64,000 nucleotides of DNA from Pontibacillus sp. HMF3514 (GCF_009858175.1 NZ_CP047393.1:2356001-2420000), one strand, 5' to 3'; positions 7,739 to 16,344 are shown, counted from the stretch's first letter. Notes: generated from the letters alone by a model not told the origin. Numbers and translations are program-made.

Positions 7739-8497
7739 TTACAAATAGTCATGAATTGAGTGAACATGAAATTGACCACTACCTTCAAAGAAGTGATCCA
7801 GTAAATATTTATGGCCTACACCATAAATCACAAGAATTCGTTCATCAGAATTATTAACGAGTTGTTTTACATTATTAAAGATAATAAGATTCCTACGATG
7901 CCAATAATTTGCAAGCCATTCAATTCCAAGATAATAATCATTTACGGAAGCTAAAGCTAATTTCAAATATGTCTCTTGTTGTTTTTTTAATTTTTCTGGG
8001 TGGTTCATCGCAACCAATACTTCCCTTATAGACTTTGTATTTATTAATTCTTGTTGGTGTTTATTATTTTCTTCACCATCTTCAATTAATTCCTTATACA
8101 GATCTTCGTTAGTTTCTTTTAAAAATTCATAAACAAACCCCATAGGAACACCGCCGGCTGGACGATTCCAATCTACTGGATAAATTTCTTTATGACCTAG
8201 TTCTTCTGCAATTCGAAACCCAAATTGATGTATTTCATCTGTTTCCAAATCTTCTTCTAGTTCTTTGCTTATGTATTTTTGATATTGATCTTCTAAAATA
8301 TCTGCTCTTACAGTCTCAAATTCGACGGCAATTTTTGTAGGTTTATATGCTTTAATACATTCTATAACTTCACGAATCTCTGATTGTTTCTTATCACTAT
8401 TTATATTATTTGAATTTAGTTGATAAAGGTCTCTGTTTCCACGATCACCCATATGATATGTCCCAAAAACCAGGACGGAAGGTTTTGTATCAGTCAT
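7739..8497 (-). CDS. DUF5694-like (TraB/Tiki-fold) protein
   Basis: A 252-residue soluble protein opening with PSVLVFGTYHMGDRGN; the G-x-x-H motif and the later KIAVEFE glutamate are those of the TraB/ChaN/EreA-like superfamily. The family name rests on memory of DUF5694 proteins (VLVFGTYHM start). No signal peptide. A hydrolytic or metalloprotease role is possible from the fold but not shown. Array gene with promoter C at 8571-8588; RBS AAAGGAGAGTAAAA before ATG. Confidence 0.6.
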   Translation of the reverse strand: MTDTKPSVLVFGTYHMGDRGNRDLYQLNSNNINSDKKQSEIREVIECIKAYKPTKIAVEFETVRADILEDQYQKYISKELEEDLETDEIHQFGFRIAEELGHKEIYPVDWNRPAGGVPMGFVYEFLKETNEDLYKELIEDGEENNKHQQELINTKSIREVLVAMNHPEKLKKQQETYLKLALASVNDYYLGIEWLANYWHRRNLIIFNNVKQLVNNSDERILVIYGVGHKYLLDHFFEGSGQFHVHSIHDYL

Positions 8498-8570
8498 TTT
8501 TACTCTCCTTTATTCTCTACTTCAAGAACTTATATAATCAAACAAAATAGTTGCACCTGACTCTAACAAC

Positions 8571-8588
8571 ACTTTAACATAAATATCC
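8571..8588 (-). promoter_or_regulatory. Array promoter block C for the DUF5694-like gene
   Basis: In minus sense it reads GGATATTTATGTTAAAGT, nearly identical to the block before the lipoprotein gene. Confidence 0.45.
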
Positions 8589-8654
8589 ATTTATTGATTG
8601 GTGTCTTATCATCTTTTAACATTAACTCAAATACGTACATAATTAACCATATAT

Positions 8655-8712
8655 AAAAAAGACGCGTTATTAAAGATTCGCGCCCTATAGCTGAATACTT
8701 GATTTCGAGATA
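8655..8712 (-). repeat. Array boundary unit 8 (A plus terminator B type i)
   Basis: A core 8680-8712 and minus-sense hairpin GCGAATCTTTAATAACGCGT with a CTTTTTT tail. Confidence 0.7.
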
Positions 8713-8733
8713 TTTTATAGAATTAATGAAATA

Positions 8734-8949
8734 CTAATCATTATCTTTCTGAGGTGACACCAATATACTCAGACCTTTTTTGTCTCCATAATCCCACATT
8801 TTCACCCAAGGATAAGTATTCTCAGGTAAATAAAATGTTCTTTCTTCGTGTGGTTTTATAAGATCCATACTACATCTAATACCGTTCATTTCCGTTCCTG
8901 GATGAATACTCACTTCTCTTCCAGTATCATTATAGTATTTAAACTTCAT
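8734..8949 (-). CDS. Small hypothetical protein, 71 aa
   Basis: A short soluble protein (KFKYYNDTGREVSIHPGTEM start) with a beta-rich look and conserved-seeming Trp (YPWVKMWDYG). Family not recognised. It lies 46 bases downstream of the SMI1 gene in minus sense, separated by a degenerate A core (8957-8982), and may be cotranscribed with it. Confidence 0.55.
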   Translation of the reverse strand: MKFKYYNDTGREVSIHPGTEMNGIRCSMDLIKPHEERTFYLPENTYPWVKMWDYGDKKGLSILVSPQKDND

Positions 8950-8956
8950 AATATCC

Positions 8957-8982
8957 CCGCCCTTATGATGAAAACTTATAAG
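8957..8982 (-). repeat. Degenerate core A, unit 9
   Basis: CCGCCCTTATGATGAAAACT followed by TATAAG lies in the short gap between the SMI1 gene and the 71-aa gene. It has no terminator. Confidence 0.45.
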
Positions 8983-8995
8983 CCCTTAAATACAA

Positions 8996-9412
8996 TTAGG
9001 AATCTAGTCCCTGTATTATAAATTCATATAAGTTATCTGCTTCTTTATCACCAATTTCTTGGCCCTGGTACCAAGCCACTATTGGACATTCCCCCTGCTT
9101 GTGGTTTTCTGTATCCAAACAATAAACCCAATCAGCTCCGGGTTCGAATATGACAACATATCCACCTGGAATACCGTAGTCTTGCCAATCTTCTGTATTA
9201 GCTAAACTGATATGAACATCGTTTAAACCAACCCCATCAATATCCATACCATCAAAGCTAACTGAACCATACTCCTTTAATAACCATTTATAACTTTCAG
9301 GTAAAGTGACATTTAATTTATCCTCTATTTCTTTCACTTTAACTTCAGATGTACCTTTTAACCTATGAACACTTCTAGACTCTATAAGTTGTTTTAGTTC
9401 AATTTCGTACAA
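8996..9412 (-). CDS. SMI1/KNR4 family protein
   Basis: A 138-residue single-domain member of the SMI1/KNR4 (SUKH) superfamily. Visible hallmarks are IEDKLNVTLPESYKWLLKEYGSV, the central GYVVIFEPGADWVYCLD and the C-terminal NLYEFIIQGL. Many bacterial members are immunity proteins for contact-dependent or polymorphic toxins; no toxin gene is visible nearby. The start is TTG at 9412 behind GAGGTGAATTAA. Confidence 0.8.
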   Translation of the reverse strand: MYEIELKQLIESRSVHRLKGTSEVKVKEIEDKLNVTLPESYKWLLKEYGSVSFDGMDIDGVGLNDVHISLANTEDWQDYGIPGGYVVIFEPGADWVYCLDTENHKQGECPIVAWYQGQEIGDKEADNLYEFIIQGLDS

Positions 9413-9462
9413 TTAATTCACCTCAAAAGTAATATCGTAAGCTGTGGATATTTATTAAAGTA

Positions 9463-9525
9463 AAAAAGAGCGCCTCTGTTTATTCCAGAACTGCGCCCTA
9501 AACCGGAATACTTGAATTCGAGATA
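9463..9525 (-). repeat. Array boundary unit 10 (A plus terminator B)
   Basis: A core 9493-9525 (GCGCCCTAAACCGGAATACT, TGAATTCGAGATA); minus-sense hairpin GCGCAGTTCTGGAATAAACA, then GAGGCGCTCTTTTTT. Confidence 0.7.
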
Positions 9526-9540
9526 AAATAAACTTGATCT

Positions 9541-10308
9541 TCAACTCTTTAATAAGTTCTGAACATTATCCGAAATATAGTTTCCTAACAATACGAGATC
9601 ATCTTTTTCTAAGTCATAAGTATGTTTATGACCCGCATAACATTCAGCTACTTTTTTAACAGTAATACTAAACTCTTCGGGGAATGTTGATATTCCCCAG
9701 TTACCAGCTTCTTGCTTCGAACAAATTACACCTTCTTTTAGGTACCAAAACACTCTAATTAAATTGAGGGTACAATAAATGGGATCTTCTTCGATATTTT
9801 CTATACAGTCCTTAAAATCTCCTAATATTGAAGAGATATAATCTGTGCGTGGAATTAAAGGAAAAGCTTCAACAATTGGTTTGCCTACAATACAAATCCC
9901 TTTATTATTAGTTAGAGTTATATGGGCTGCTAAATCTGGATCAGTGTTAATCTCTCCATTTAAATAAATGTGTGTTTCTCTTAACAAATCTTTTTCATAC
10001 CGTTCTCTCCAAAACTCACTATAATGAAAATCAAAAGGACATGGGTGTTTCCAGTCTTTTAGTTGATCTTTATTTAAAAAACTAATTTCGACTGGATATG
10101 GAGAATTAGAATGCTTTACAAAGAGCTTAGCTAATTCCCTTTTTGTTTGAACTGTTATAGAGTTTTCCGTGACAACCAACACATCAATATCACTGCTGTT
10201 CGGGTTAAACCCTCCCATCGCCAAAGAACCGTGTATATAAAAACCAACCAAATCATCATTTATTATTTTGGTAATCTCTTTTTGAAGATTAAAAATAAAT
10301 TCTTTCAA
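9541..10308 (-). CDS. Aminoglycoside nucleotidyltransferase-like protein (DUF4111 C-domain)
   Basis: A 255-residue member of the AadA/ANT(9)-like nucleotidyltransferases, normal length for that family. The N-terminal nucleotidyltransferase motif GSLAMGGFNPNSSDIDVLVV supplies the GS...D-x-D signature. The C-terminal half (ICIVGKP, NLIRVFWYLKEG, SKQEAGNWGI) matches the aminoglycoside adenylyltransferase helical domain. The family transfers AMP to streptomycin or spectinomycin; activity against a given drug cannot be inferred. Only a 24-bp gap separates it from the upstream gene at 10333, so the two form an operon. Confidence 0.75.
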   Translation of the reverse strand: MKEFIFNLQKEITKIINDDLVGFYIHGSLAMGGFNPNSSDIDVLVVTENSITVQTKRELAKLFVKHSNSPYPVEISFLNKDQLKDWKHPCPFDFHYSEFWRERYEKDLLRETHIYLNGEINTDPDLAAHITLTNNKGICIVGKPIVEAFPLIPRTDYISSILGDFKDCIENIEEDPIYCTLNLIRVFWYLKEGVICSKQEAGNWGISTFPEEFSITVKKVAECYAGHKHTYDLEKDDLVLLGNYISDNVQNLLKS

Positions 10309-10332
10309 GATATTAAATAAACTTCACCTAAC

Positions 10333-10788
10333 TTACCTTTGTTCTCTTTTCACTTCTGTAATAATTGGATTTGAAGATGACACAACATTAATAACATGAT
10401 CAACACATGACATTCCAAAATGCTTAAAAGGGCCAGGATAATCTTCCGAAGCAAATGTATGGGCCTTTACATAATCAAGAAAATGTGAATTACTATATAT
10501 TCTGAATGCATTTCCTTCAAAATTCTCATATTCTTTCCATGTTGTGAACGACTCATTTGTTATAGAATAACTTATATAATCCTCAAAATCTATTTGTATT
10601 ATAGGTAGTTGGTTATTAGTAACTAAAGGTTTTGCTTCGAATGACGTATCACCTAATTCAAGTATTTCACTAGTCACACTAACTTTACGTCTTTCGAAGA
10701 AAAGTCTAAGTGAATTGACATGAGGCTCCGTATTTCCAATTAAATCAATGTTTCTAATGTTCAATAAATCATGATATTTCAATTTCAC
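10333..10788 (-). CDS. Hypothetical protein, 151 aa, cotranscribed with the nucleotidyltransferase
   Basis: A soluble protein (YHDLLNIRNIDLIGNTEP near the start); no family recognised. The start is ambiguous: GTG at 10788 with GATGAGG upstream or TTG at 10782 with GAGGGGTG upstream. A candidate promoter TTGAAA-n19-TATAAT lies about 20-55 bases upstream instead of the usual block C. It forms a two-gene unit with the nucleotidyltransferase. Confidence 0.55.
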   Translation of the reverse strand: MKLKYHDLLNIRNIDLIGNTEPHVNSLRLFFERRKVSVTSEILELGDTSFEAKPLVTNNQLPIIQIDFEDYISYSITNESFTTWKEYENFEGNAFRIYSNSHFLDYVKAHTFASEDYPGPFKHFGMSCVDHVINVVSSSNPIITEVKREQR

Positions 10789-10910
10789 CCCTCATCGATT
10801 TTTGTTCTCATTTTTATTATATCTTTTTCAATACACCAACTTTCAATTCTTATATAAAAAAGTTATATTCACCTCAAATACACAAGAACCAAAGTGTATC
10901 TTCCAGTTTT

Positions 10911-10942
10911 GCGCCCTTATCCGGAAATCCTGCATTCAGAAT
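10911..10942 (-). repeat. Core A, unit 11 (degenerate 3' half)
   Basis: GCGCCCTTATCCGGAAATCC followed by TGCATTCAGAAT. It sits between the 85-aa membrane protein gene and the promoter of the 10333-10788 gene. Confidence 0.6.
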
Positions 10943-10953
10943 AATTATTAATA

Positions 10954-11211
10954 TTATTCTTCGCTTTTTTTATATAAATCGTAACCTTTAAAACTTCCAT
11001 ATACACCTATAGCTAATCCTACCAACATACTTAAGAAACCTGTTAACAAGTTGTTAAGTAACACGAAACCCCCATATATTGTTAAATGAATGCCGAATAG
11101 TTGTATTTGTACAGTTGTTGGTTTTATAAAACTAGCAGAGTAAAAAAAGATAAAAGTAATTACAATAATAAGAATTATAACAAATGAAATAAGTCCAATA
11201 ATTTCCGCCAT
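10954..11211 (-). CDS. Small membrane protein, 85 aa
   Basis: Two hydrophobic segments are plain: residues 1-28 (IIGLISFVIILIIVITFIFF) and about 45-75 (GGFVLLNNLLTGFLSMLVGL), with a charged tail KGYDLYKKSEE. Likely a small inner-membrane protein; function unknown. Array position after unit 11. Confidence 0.6.
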   Translation of the reverse strand: MAEIIGLISFVIILIIVITFIFFYSASFIKPTTVQIQLFGIHLTIYGGFVLLNNLLTGFLSMLVGLAIGVYGSFKGYDLYKKSEE

Positions 11212-11578
11212 TATATTTATTTCCCCCAGCTACAGATCAAGCGCTATTCTCGATCAAAATAATCTTATTCGCAAAGCTCTTCATTGCCACATTAATCATA
11301 GCTTCCACACATAAGCCTTCTCATTATTTATGATGTCATATGCCCATCAGTTCTTCTTATACCAATTATTTCAAGGACTTCCTCAATATTTTCACTATAA
11401 AGAAGGACTTTCCTTATTCCAGGAAAGCGCCCTAATATTTAAGTCCTAATTACGAGATGATTCAAATATGATTATCAGTATAATCTCTTTTACTTAAAAA
11501 CTTGGTTTCAAGATACTGCGGTTTGTACAAACTATTTGTGAAAGTTCTCTATTTACCAACATTTATCTAATAAATAAC
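11212..11578 (-). other. Gene-free stretch with an A/B unit and a second A-like segment
   Basis: No open frame was recognised. It contains array unit 12 (11402-11458) and, next to the peptidase stop, an A-like segment AAAAACTTGGTTTCAAGATA at 11497-11516. The rest (11220-11400) has no promoter C or D palindrome that I can see. Confidence 0.5.
11402..11458 (-). repeat. Array boundary unit 12 (A plus terminator B type ii)
   Basis: A core 11427-11458 with minus-sense hairpin CTTTCCTGGAATAAGGAAAG followed by TCCTTCTTT. Confidence 0.65.
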
Positions 11579-12019
11579 TTATACCCTCTCTTTGAAGCAA
11601 TCTTCTATGGCTATATTCAGGTCTATATCTTGTTCTAAATGCGATGGTGTCCACGGTAAATAGACATTAGGTTGTATCCCTACTCCGCTCATCCCATTTC
11701 CTTCATCAACACGAGATGACTTTGATGTAGGGTACATAAGTTGAAATTTATTATCCCATTCTTTGAAAGCAACATTTGCGTAATCATTCATTCCTAACGT
11801 AGGTCGCCCTATTACAGTTACCTTTGAAGAATACTTACATGTTTCAACAAATGAATCCCCTGAACTTCCACAGTAAACATCTGATAAGATTATAACTTTC
11901 TTAGGTCCTTGTTTCGTTTCAAAGACGAGATCCTCTTCTAATTTTGACAAATTAAGTTCAACAAACTATAATGGACCCATAAATCTAGACACGAAATAAG
12001 GAGATGTTAAGGTAGGTTT

Positions 12020-12316
12020 ATGGGTAGAAGAAAAAGATATACATCAGAATTTAAATCCAAAATCGTGCTAGAAATCTTAAAAGAAGAGAAATCCATTTCC
12101 GAGATCTCTTCTGAACATGGAATTCATGTGAATCAACTACGCCAATGGCGGAAAGCAGCACTGGAACAAATGCCACAAATCTTTGAGACCAATAATAAGA
12201 AAGTGGATCAGATGAAAGAGGAGTATGAAAACCAAATTGAGAACCTATACGCCGAAGTAGGTCGTTTAACCACGCAGTTGTCGTGGCTTAAAAAAAAATC
12301 TGGCATTAAAGACTAG
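12020..12316 (+). CDS. IS3-family transposase OrfA (copy 2)
   Basis: The translated product is identical to OrfA of copy 1 (98 residues, N-terminal helix-turn-helix, C-terminal leucine-rich helix). The A9 run before the stop is also kept. Confidence 0.92.
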   Translation: MGRRKRYTSEFKSKIVLEILKEEKSISEISSEHGIHVNQLRQWRKAALEQMPQIFETNNKKVDQMKEEYENQIENLYAEVGRLTTQLSWLKKKSGIKD

Positions 12317-12332
12317 AGCTGAACGAGTCTCC

Positions 12333-13139
12333 ATGATCGATTGGGAAGGCTCTGACCTCTCCATTAAAGCGCAAGCAGAATTACTCAGCTTAAATCGAAC
12401 CAGTCTTTATTATAAGCCTGTGGAGCCTTCACCTGAGGAGTTGATGATTAAGCATAAGATTGATGAAATCTACACTAAATATCCGTTTTTTGGATCCAGG
12501 CGAATCAAGGAGTTTCTTAAAAACGAAAAGATTTTCGTTAATCGAAAAACTGTGCAAGGTCATATGCGAGAAATGGGTATCGCTGGTATTTCACCTGGTC
12601 CAAACCTCAGTAAAAGGAATCAGCAGCATCGCATTTATCCTTATTTACTCAGAGGTCTGGCCATCACGCACCCCAATCACGTTTGGGGGATTGATATTAC
12701 CTATATTCGATTAGAGAAAAACTGGATGTATTTAGTCGCAATCATAGACTGGTATTCTCGGTATGTAATCAGTTGGGAACTGGATCAAACACTTGAAATG
12801 GACTTTGTATTAGAAACTGTTAATAGGGCGCTATCTAATCATCAACCGATTATTTTAAACAGCGATCAGGGAAGCCATTTTACGAGCCCGCAATATACAG
12901 ATTTACTTAAGGAAAACGATATTAAAATCAGTATGGATGGGAAAGGGCGAGCCCTTGATAATATTATTACTGAGCGACTCTGGCGAACAGTCAAGTATGA
13001 AGAAGTCTATTTAAAAGATTATACGAGCCCGAGAGAAGCCCGCAATGAGATTAATAGTTTTTTACATTTTTACAACCAAGAACGCCCTCACCAATCTTTA
13101 GGCTATCAACCCCCTGCCACTGTTTTTAGCCAATCTTAG
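12333..13139 (+). CDS. IS3-family transposase OrfB (copy 2)
   Basis: Identical in translation to OrfB of copy 1, with the D, D, E residues in WGIDITYI, NSDQGSHF and ITERLW. Intact and probably active with OrfA as a fusion. Confidence 0.92.
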   Translation: MIDWEGSDLSIKAQAELLSLNRTSLYYKPVEPSPEELMIKHKIDEIYTKYPFFGSRRIKEFLKNEKIFVNRKTVQGHMREMGIAGISPGPNLSKRNQQHRIYPYLLRGLAITHPNHVWGIDITYIRLEKNWMYLVAIIDWYSRYVISWELDQTLEMDFVLETVNRALSNHQPIILNSDQGSHFTSPQYTDLLKENDIKISMDGKGRALDNIITERLWRTVKYEEVYLKDYTSPREARNEINSFLHFYNQERPHQSLGYQPPATVFSQS

Positions 13140-14336
13140 GAGAGTCCTCCTCTCGTAAGAATCTATGATAGACATGAATCATCAAAGGTGGAATAATACA
13201 ATAAACCCCAGAACTCTCCTAGGTTCGTGTCATAGAAGTATTACCCCACCTTAAAAATTCAAATTCCGTGTCTTGACGAAAGGGTCCACCTTAAACCCTT
13301 CTCCCCTATGAGACTCTAACTCCTCAATCATAAAATAAATTTGATCACGAGTTTCTTTATCCTCAATTGAATCCAACGCCCCCTGAAGCATTTGAAGTCG
13401 TATACTTACATTTCTTTTTGTACAATTAGTCAAAGTTGTTTCATTTGAAAAATTACGTATATCTACTTTTTCTCCATCAAATACATAAGGTAATAATTCA
13501 AAATAAGCGAGATCGCTTCCCCCTCTGTTTACTCGGACATCTATTATCAAGTACGGATATGTTGATATTTTGTCTTCATTATTACGAATCAATTGATTAA
13601 GGGCATCATGATTCATAAAATCAGTCAACTTCATATATAGAATATCCTTCTGTAACTGTTGAACTGAATACTCTGGGTCATATGGGGTAGGGTCATATGT
13701 ATTTAGTTCTAAGATTCGTTTATCTCCTTGTTTCGTTTCGATTTCAGCTTTTTGAAAGAGAGACAATACAGATTCCCACTTTTGCCTTTCATGTACATCA
13801 GTTCTAAGCTGCTTTTCATTTTCCTTAGCAATTTCTGAGATACCTTTTCCATCTAGAGCAATAACTTTATCCCCCATCTTTAATCGTTCCTCTTTTTTTA
13901 TAGAAGTGATATAAAGGTGGTCTTCAAATCTTCGAACCGTAAATCCAATATCTTTTTTTGGTTTATTAATATAGTCAAACCCAGTATGTAGATCCTTGAA
14001 ATCCAACAGATATTCTTGTACAAGGTCGACAAATTTATTGTCGTCGATATCCTTTATTTGACCTAAATAAAAGTCAGGCTGGTCCCAATCAGCCTTATCT
14101 TCACACCCTGCGTAATCATTGTGCATTATATCTACGATTTCATTAAACACTTTTCTATACGTTTCATCACATTCCTTACCGATTTTACTACTAATTTTTT
14201 GTTGGTTCATGCTATTCACCTACTCCTTAAATCATTATGCTATTAATACGAAATAGTTATTGCTATAGTTTCAAAAAACCTATCATTTCAAAACTGACCC
14301 TTTCACCCTCTCCCTTATATCTAAAAAAATTCAATC

Positions 14337-14370
14337 TTATCTCGATTCCAAGTCTTCAACATAATGGCCC
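14337..14370 (+). repeat. Inverted core A facing unit 13
   Basis: TTATCTCGATTCCAAGTCTT followed by CAACATAATGGCCC is an A core in the reverse orientation. Together with unit 13 it makes A cores in inverted orientation around a terminator hairpin. Confidence 0.7.
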
Positions 14371-14379
14371 GAAAATAGA

Positions 14380-14443
14380 TAAAGAGCGCAAACACCTTTA
14401 CTCCAGGTTTGCGCCCAAATCCGGAAGACTTGAATTCGAGATA
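14380..14443 (-). repeat. Array boundary unit 13 (A plus terminator B type iii)
   Basis: A core 14411-14443 (GCGCCCAAATCCGGAAGACT, TGAATTCGAGATA). The minus-sense hairpin GGGCGCAAACCTGGAGTAAA then GGTGTTTGCGCTCTTT is the strongest terminator of the series. Confidence 0.75.
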
Positions 14444-14455
14444 TTTACAAATTAG

Positions 14456-14489
14456 ATATTCAACAAACGCTCCCCGTTAGTGTAATAAC
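14456..14489. repeat. D palindrome behind the 94-aa gene
   Basis: GATATTCAACAAACGCTCCC followed by CGTTAGTGTAATA. It lies between the stop of the 14496 gene and core A 13, the same place as the D at 3394 and 6075. Confidence 0.65.
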
Positions 14490-14495
14490 CTTTAG

Positions 14496-14780
14496 TTAAA
14501 TATCATAAGTGATTTCAAAAACGAATCCATTATTTATAGGACTCTCTATAAACTTGATTGCTAACGCCCAATTTCCATCATCATTATTATTAATTGAACA
14601 ATCTAATGTTTCCTTTGGCTTTATTCCTTCTTGAATAACCTCAAATGAATCAATTCCAAGAATGGTAAAGTTCCGCGCTTTGCATCTTTTGATAACCTCA
14701 ATTGCTTCTGATTTTTGAAAGAGCATATTACTACTTCGGATTATTGCTTTATCTCTCAATTCCTTTTCTAAAAAATCCAT
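14496..14780 (-). CDS. Hypothetical protein, 94 aa
   Basis: A short soluble protein (FLEKELRDKAIIRSSNMLF, then FTILGIDSFEVIQEG) ending in a beta strand FVFEITYDI. Not recognised. A D-like segment (CTATCGGGTGCGAGAGTTTAAC in two blocks) precedes it in minus sense, with no A core between it and the 67-aa gene upstream. Confidence 0.5.
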   Translation of the reverse strand: MDFLEKELRDKAIIRSSNMLFQKSEAIEVIKRCKARNFTILGIDSFEVIQEGIKPKETLDCSINNNDDGNWALAIKFIESPINNGFVFEITYDI

Positions 14781-14837
14781 TTGTTATTTCACCATCCATT
14801 GTTAAACTCTCGCACCCGATAGTCCAAGAAGGTTTTC

Positions 14838-15041
14838 CTAACAATAGTAAAATGCTATGTCTTGAATTATAGTTTTTGACTTTGTTGAATACTCCTTAGC
14901 TTTATTCATTTCAATCTCAGCTAAAATATATTTAGCTTTTGGTTCATCTAGTGTTTCTATAAGTTTATTAGCTAAAGCAGCATCCTCCACATATTCTTTT
15001 ATGAGGGCATTTAAATGCTCTCTTAATTTATCTTTATCCAT
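14838..15041 (-). CDS. Hypothetical protein, 67 aa
   Basis: A small helical charged protein (DKLREHLNALIKEYVEDAAL, KAKEYSTKSKTIIQDIA). RBS AGAGGGGATTTTAAAAT before ATG. First gene after promoter C 15171-15188 and the D palindrome 15116-15150, so probably cotranscribed with the 94-aa gene 57 bases downstream. Confidence 0.5.
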   Translation of the reverse strand: MDKDKLREHLNALIKEYVEDAALANKLIETLDEPKAKYILAEIEMNKAKEYSTKSKTIIQDIAFYYC

Positions 15042-15115
15042 ATTTTAAAATCCCCTCTTTATGATAAGTCGCTGTTAATTAAGGACACCTTTTTTTAATC
15101 CCATATTCTTTAACT

Positions 15116-15150
15116 TTCTTCAACAATCCTGCACGTTAGCTTAAGTACAT
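15116..15150. repeat. D palindrome in the leader of the 67-aa gene
   Basis: CTTCAACAATCCTGCACGTT followed by AGCTTAAGTACA; well-preserved leader-type D. Confidence 0.7.
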
Positions 15151-15170
15151 CACTTCACAATTAAACATTC

Positions 15171-15188
15171 ATTTTAACATAAATTTCC
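15171..15188 (-). promoter_or_regulatory. Array promoter block C for the 67-aa gene
   Basis: In minus sense it reads GGAAATTTATGTTAAAAT with the extended TGTTAAAAT -10. Confidence 0.5.
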
Positions 15189-15225
15189 GATTGATAACCC
15201 GCTTTATTATACGATTAAGACAAAT

Positions 15226-15285
15226 AAAAAGGACTTTCCTTATTCCAGGAAAGCGCCCGTTTACGGAAAACTCGATTTCAAGATA
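15226..15285 (-). repeat. Array boundary unit 14 (A plus terminator B type ii)
   Basis: A core 15253-15285 and minus-sense hairpin CTTTCCTGGAATAAGGAAAG followed by TCCTTTTTA. Confidence 0.75.
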
Positions 15286-15312
15286 AATTGTGTTTTTCAA
15301 GCTTAATTTAAA

Positions 15313-15861
15313 TCATATGTAACTAATTAAGTCTTTTAAATTATCAAGCTTTTTAATTCTTGGATCTGTTGCATCTACCCCTATTCCAAAACCTTTCATA
15401 TTCAGGTTTATGGCTAAATTTATATCGGCTTTAGAATCACCAATCATAAAGGATTGATTTATATCTATATTAGAGTATTTGTTAATTGCTTTATAAATCA
15501 TGCCAGTCCGAGGTTTAATACAATTACAGCCTTCATCTCTTCTATGAGGGCAATAAAATACATCGAGAACCTTGATTCCCTGAGAAGATAACCTTTCAAT
15601 CATTAACTTGTTAATTTGCTCATACTGTTGCAATGTTATGTAACCTTCATTAATTAAATATTGATTGGTTATTATAATAATCTTATATCCTTTTTCTTGT
15701 ACTTTTTGTAATGTGTTAATAGAATTTGAAACAAATTCGGGAGCAGTTATACTTGACCATTTTTCGTCAGGATAATCTTCAATTATTGTGCCATCTCTAT
15801 CAAAGAAAGCAACTCTTATTTTAACCACCTCCAACAGTGTGTTAACCATAGACGCAACCAT
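15313..15861 (-). CDS. HAD-IIIA family phosphatase (GmhB/histidinol-phosphatase type)
   Basis: Haloacid dehalogenase phosphatase; the nucleophile and acid/base are in AFFDRDGTIIED. Motif II is in IIITNQ, the later motif in FMIGDSKADINLA. The zinc-binding loop CPHRRDEGCNC marks the GmhB/HisB-N subgroup. Substrate unknown. The true start is unclear: GGAGGTGG stands closest to an ATA codon that would begin IRVAFFDRDGT, while the open frame continues upstream to 15861 through array-boundary DNA. It lies directly downstream of a truncated GrpB gene. Confidence 0.75.
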   Translation of the reverse strand: MVASMVNTLLEVVKIRVAFFDRDGTIIEDYPDEKWSSITAPEFVSNSINTLQKVQEKGYKIIIITNQYLINEGYITLQQYEQINKLMIERLSSQGIKVLDVFYCPHRRDEGCNCIKPRTGMIYKAINKYSNIDINQSFMIGDSKADINLAINLNMKGFGIGVDATDPRIKKLDNLKDLISYI

Positions 15862-15899
15862 CTATTCAACTTTCGCGCTGTCTTATCAGGAAATCCAAA
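15843..15899 (-). repeat. Array boundary unit 15, fused into a GrpB gene
   Basis: A degraded unit (GACGCAACCATCTATTCAAC, then GCGCTGTCTTATCAGGAAAT) whose left part follows directly on GrpB coding DNA. It marks the breakpoint of that gene. Confidence 0.55.
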
Positions 15900-16057
15900 A
15901 TGGGCATTGCCGGGAGGCCTTTAACTGAAGTACTTCCAACGTGTTCAACATCTAAAATCAACTGCCCTATACATCTACTTATAACTTGTTTTATTGAGTT
16001 AAATTGTTCGACCCACCTTTCATCGAAATCAACCACTTCTATAGCATAATGTGTCAA
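15866..16057 (-). pseudogene. GrpB (UPF0157) family protein, 3' truncated
   Basis: The first 55 or so residues match the GrpB/UPF0157 start: VDFDERWVEQFNSIKQVI, then LILDVEHVGSTSVKGLPAMP and ILD. The frame then enters A-core DNA and stops after eight foreign residues. The family normally has about 170 residues, so over half is lost. TTG start at 16057 behind AAAGGAGAGGACTACAA; promoter C at 16088-16105 remains. Confidence 0.75.
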
Positions 16058-16087
16058 TTGTAGTCCTCTCCTTTAAAATGTCCCTCT

Positions 16088-16105
16088 ATTTTAACATAAT
16101 TAACC
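16088..16105 (-). promoter_or_regulatory. Array promoter block C for the truncated GrpB gene
   Basis: In minus sense it reads GGTTAATTATGTTAAAAT with extended -10. Confidence 0.45.
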
Positions 16106-16153
16106 AATTATATTGGAAAGAGAATTCTTCTGCCTTTACGTTTCCGAAGACAC

Positions 16154-16216
16154 AAAAAAGACGCTAATTCTTATTAAAGAATCGCGCCCTTAACCAGAAG
16201 ACTTGAATTCGAGATA
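16154..16216 (-). repeat. Array boundary unit 16 (A plus terminator B type i)
   Basis: A core 16184-16216 and perfect minus-sense hairpin GCGATTCTTTAATAAGAATT, then AGCGTCTTTTTT. Confidence 0.75.
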
Positions 16217-16344
16217 AATTTGTTTTTTCAACTTTCTATACTAGTTTTTTGAACAAGGAAAGCACTAATTAGTTTAATATAACAAACATATTATAATGGA
16301 CCCATAAATCTAGACACGAAATAAGGAGATGTTAAGGTAGGTTT

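Larger units (their letters stand above)
11967..13293 (+). mobile_element. IS3-family insertion sequence, copy 2 (1327 bp)
   Basis: Same ends and length as copy 1, with AAC target copies at 11964-11966 and 13294-13296. It is inserted in the S41 peptidase gene, opposite to that gene's direction. Confidence 0.95.
11579..14219 (-). pseudogene. S41 family peptidase gene interrupted by IS3 copy 2
   Basis: The N-terminal part is 14219 down to 13294 and the C-terminal part is 11966 down to 11579. Taking out the 1327-bp element plus one AAC target copy rejoins both in frame as 436 codons (junction ...RGEGFVELNLSKLEED). The N-terminal segment has the long helical tail and partial PDZ-like region (MGDKVIALDGKGISE) and LIIDVRVNRGG. 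The catalytic serine lies in the C-terminal piece (SDVYCGSSGDSF), so neither fragment alone can be active. No signal peptide; probably cytoplasmic. RBS AAGGAGTAGGTGA before ATG 14219. Confidence 0.85.

Noticed and set aside
14237-14455. Plus-strand frame of 72 codons over boundary unit 13
   Set aside because: It runs through terminator and A cores and has no ribosome site.
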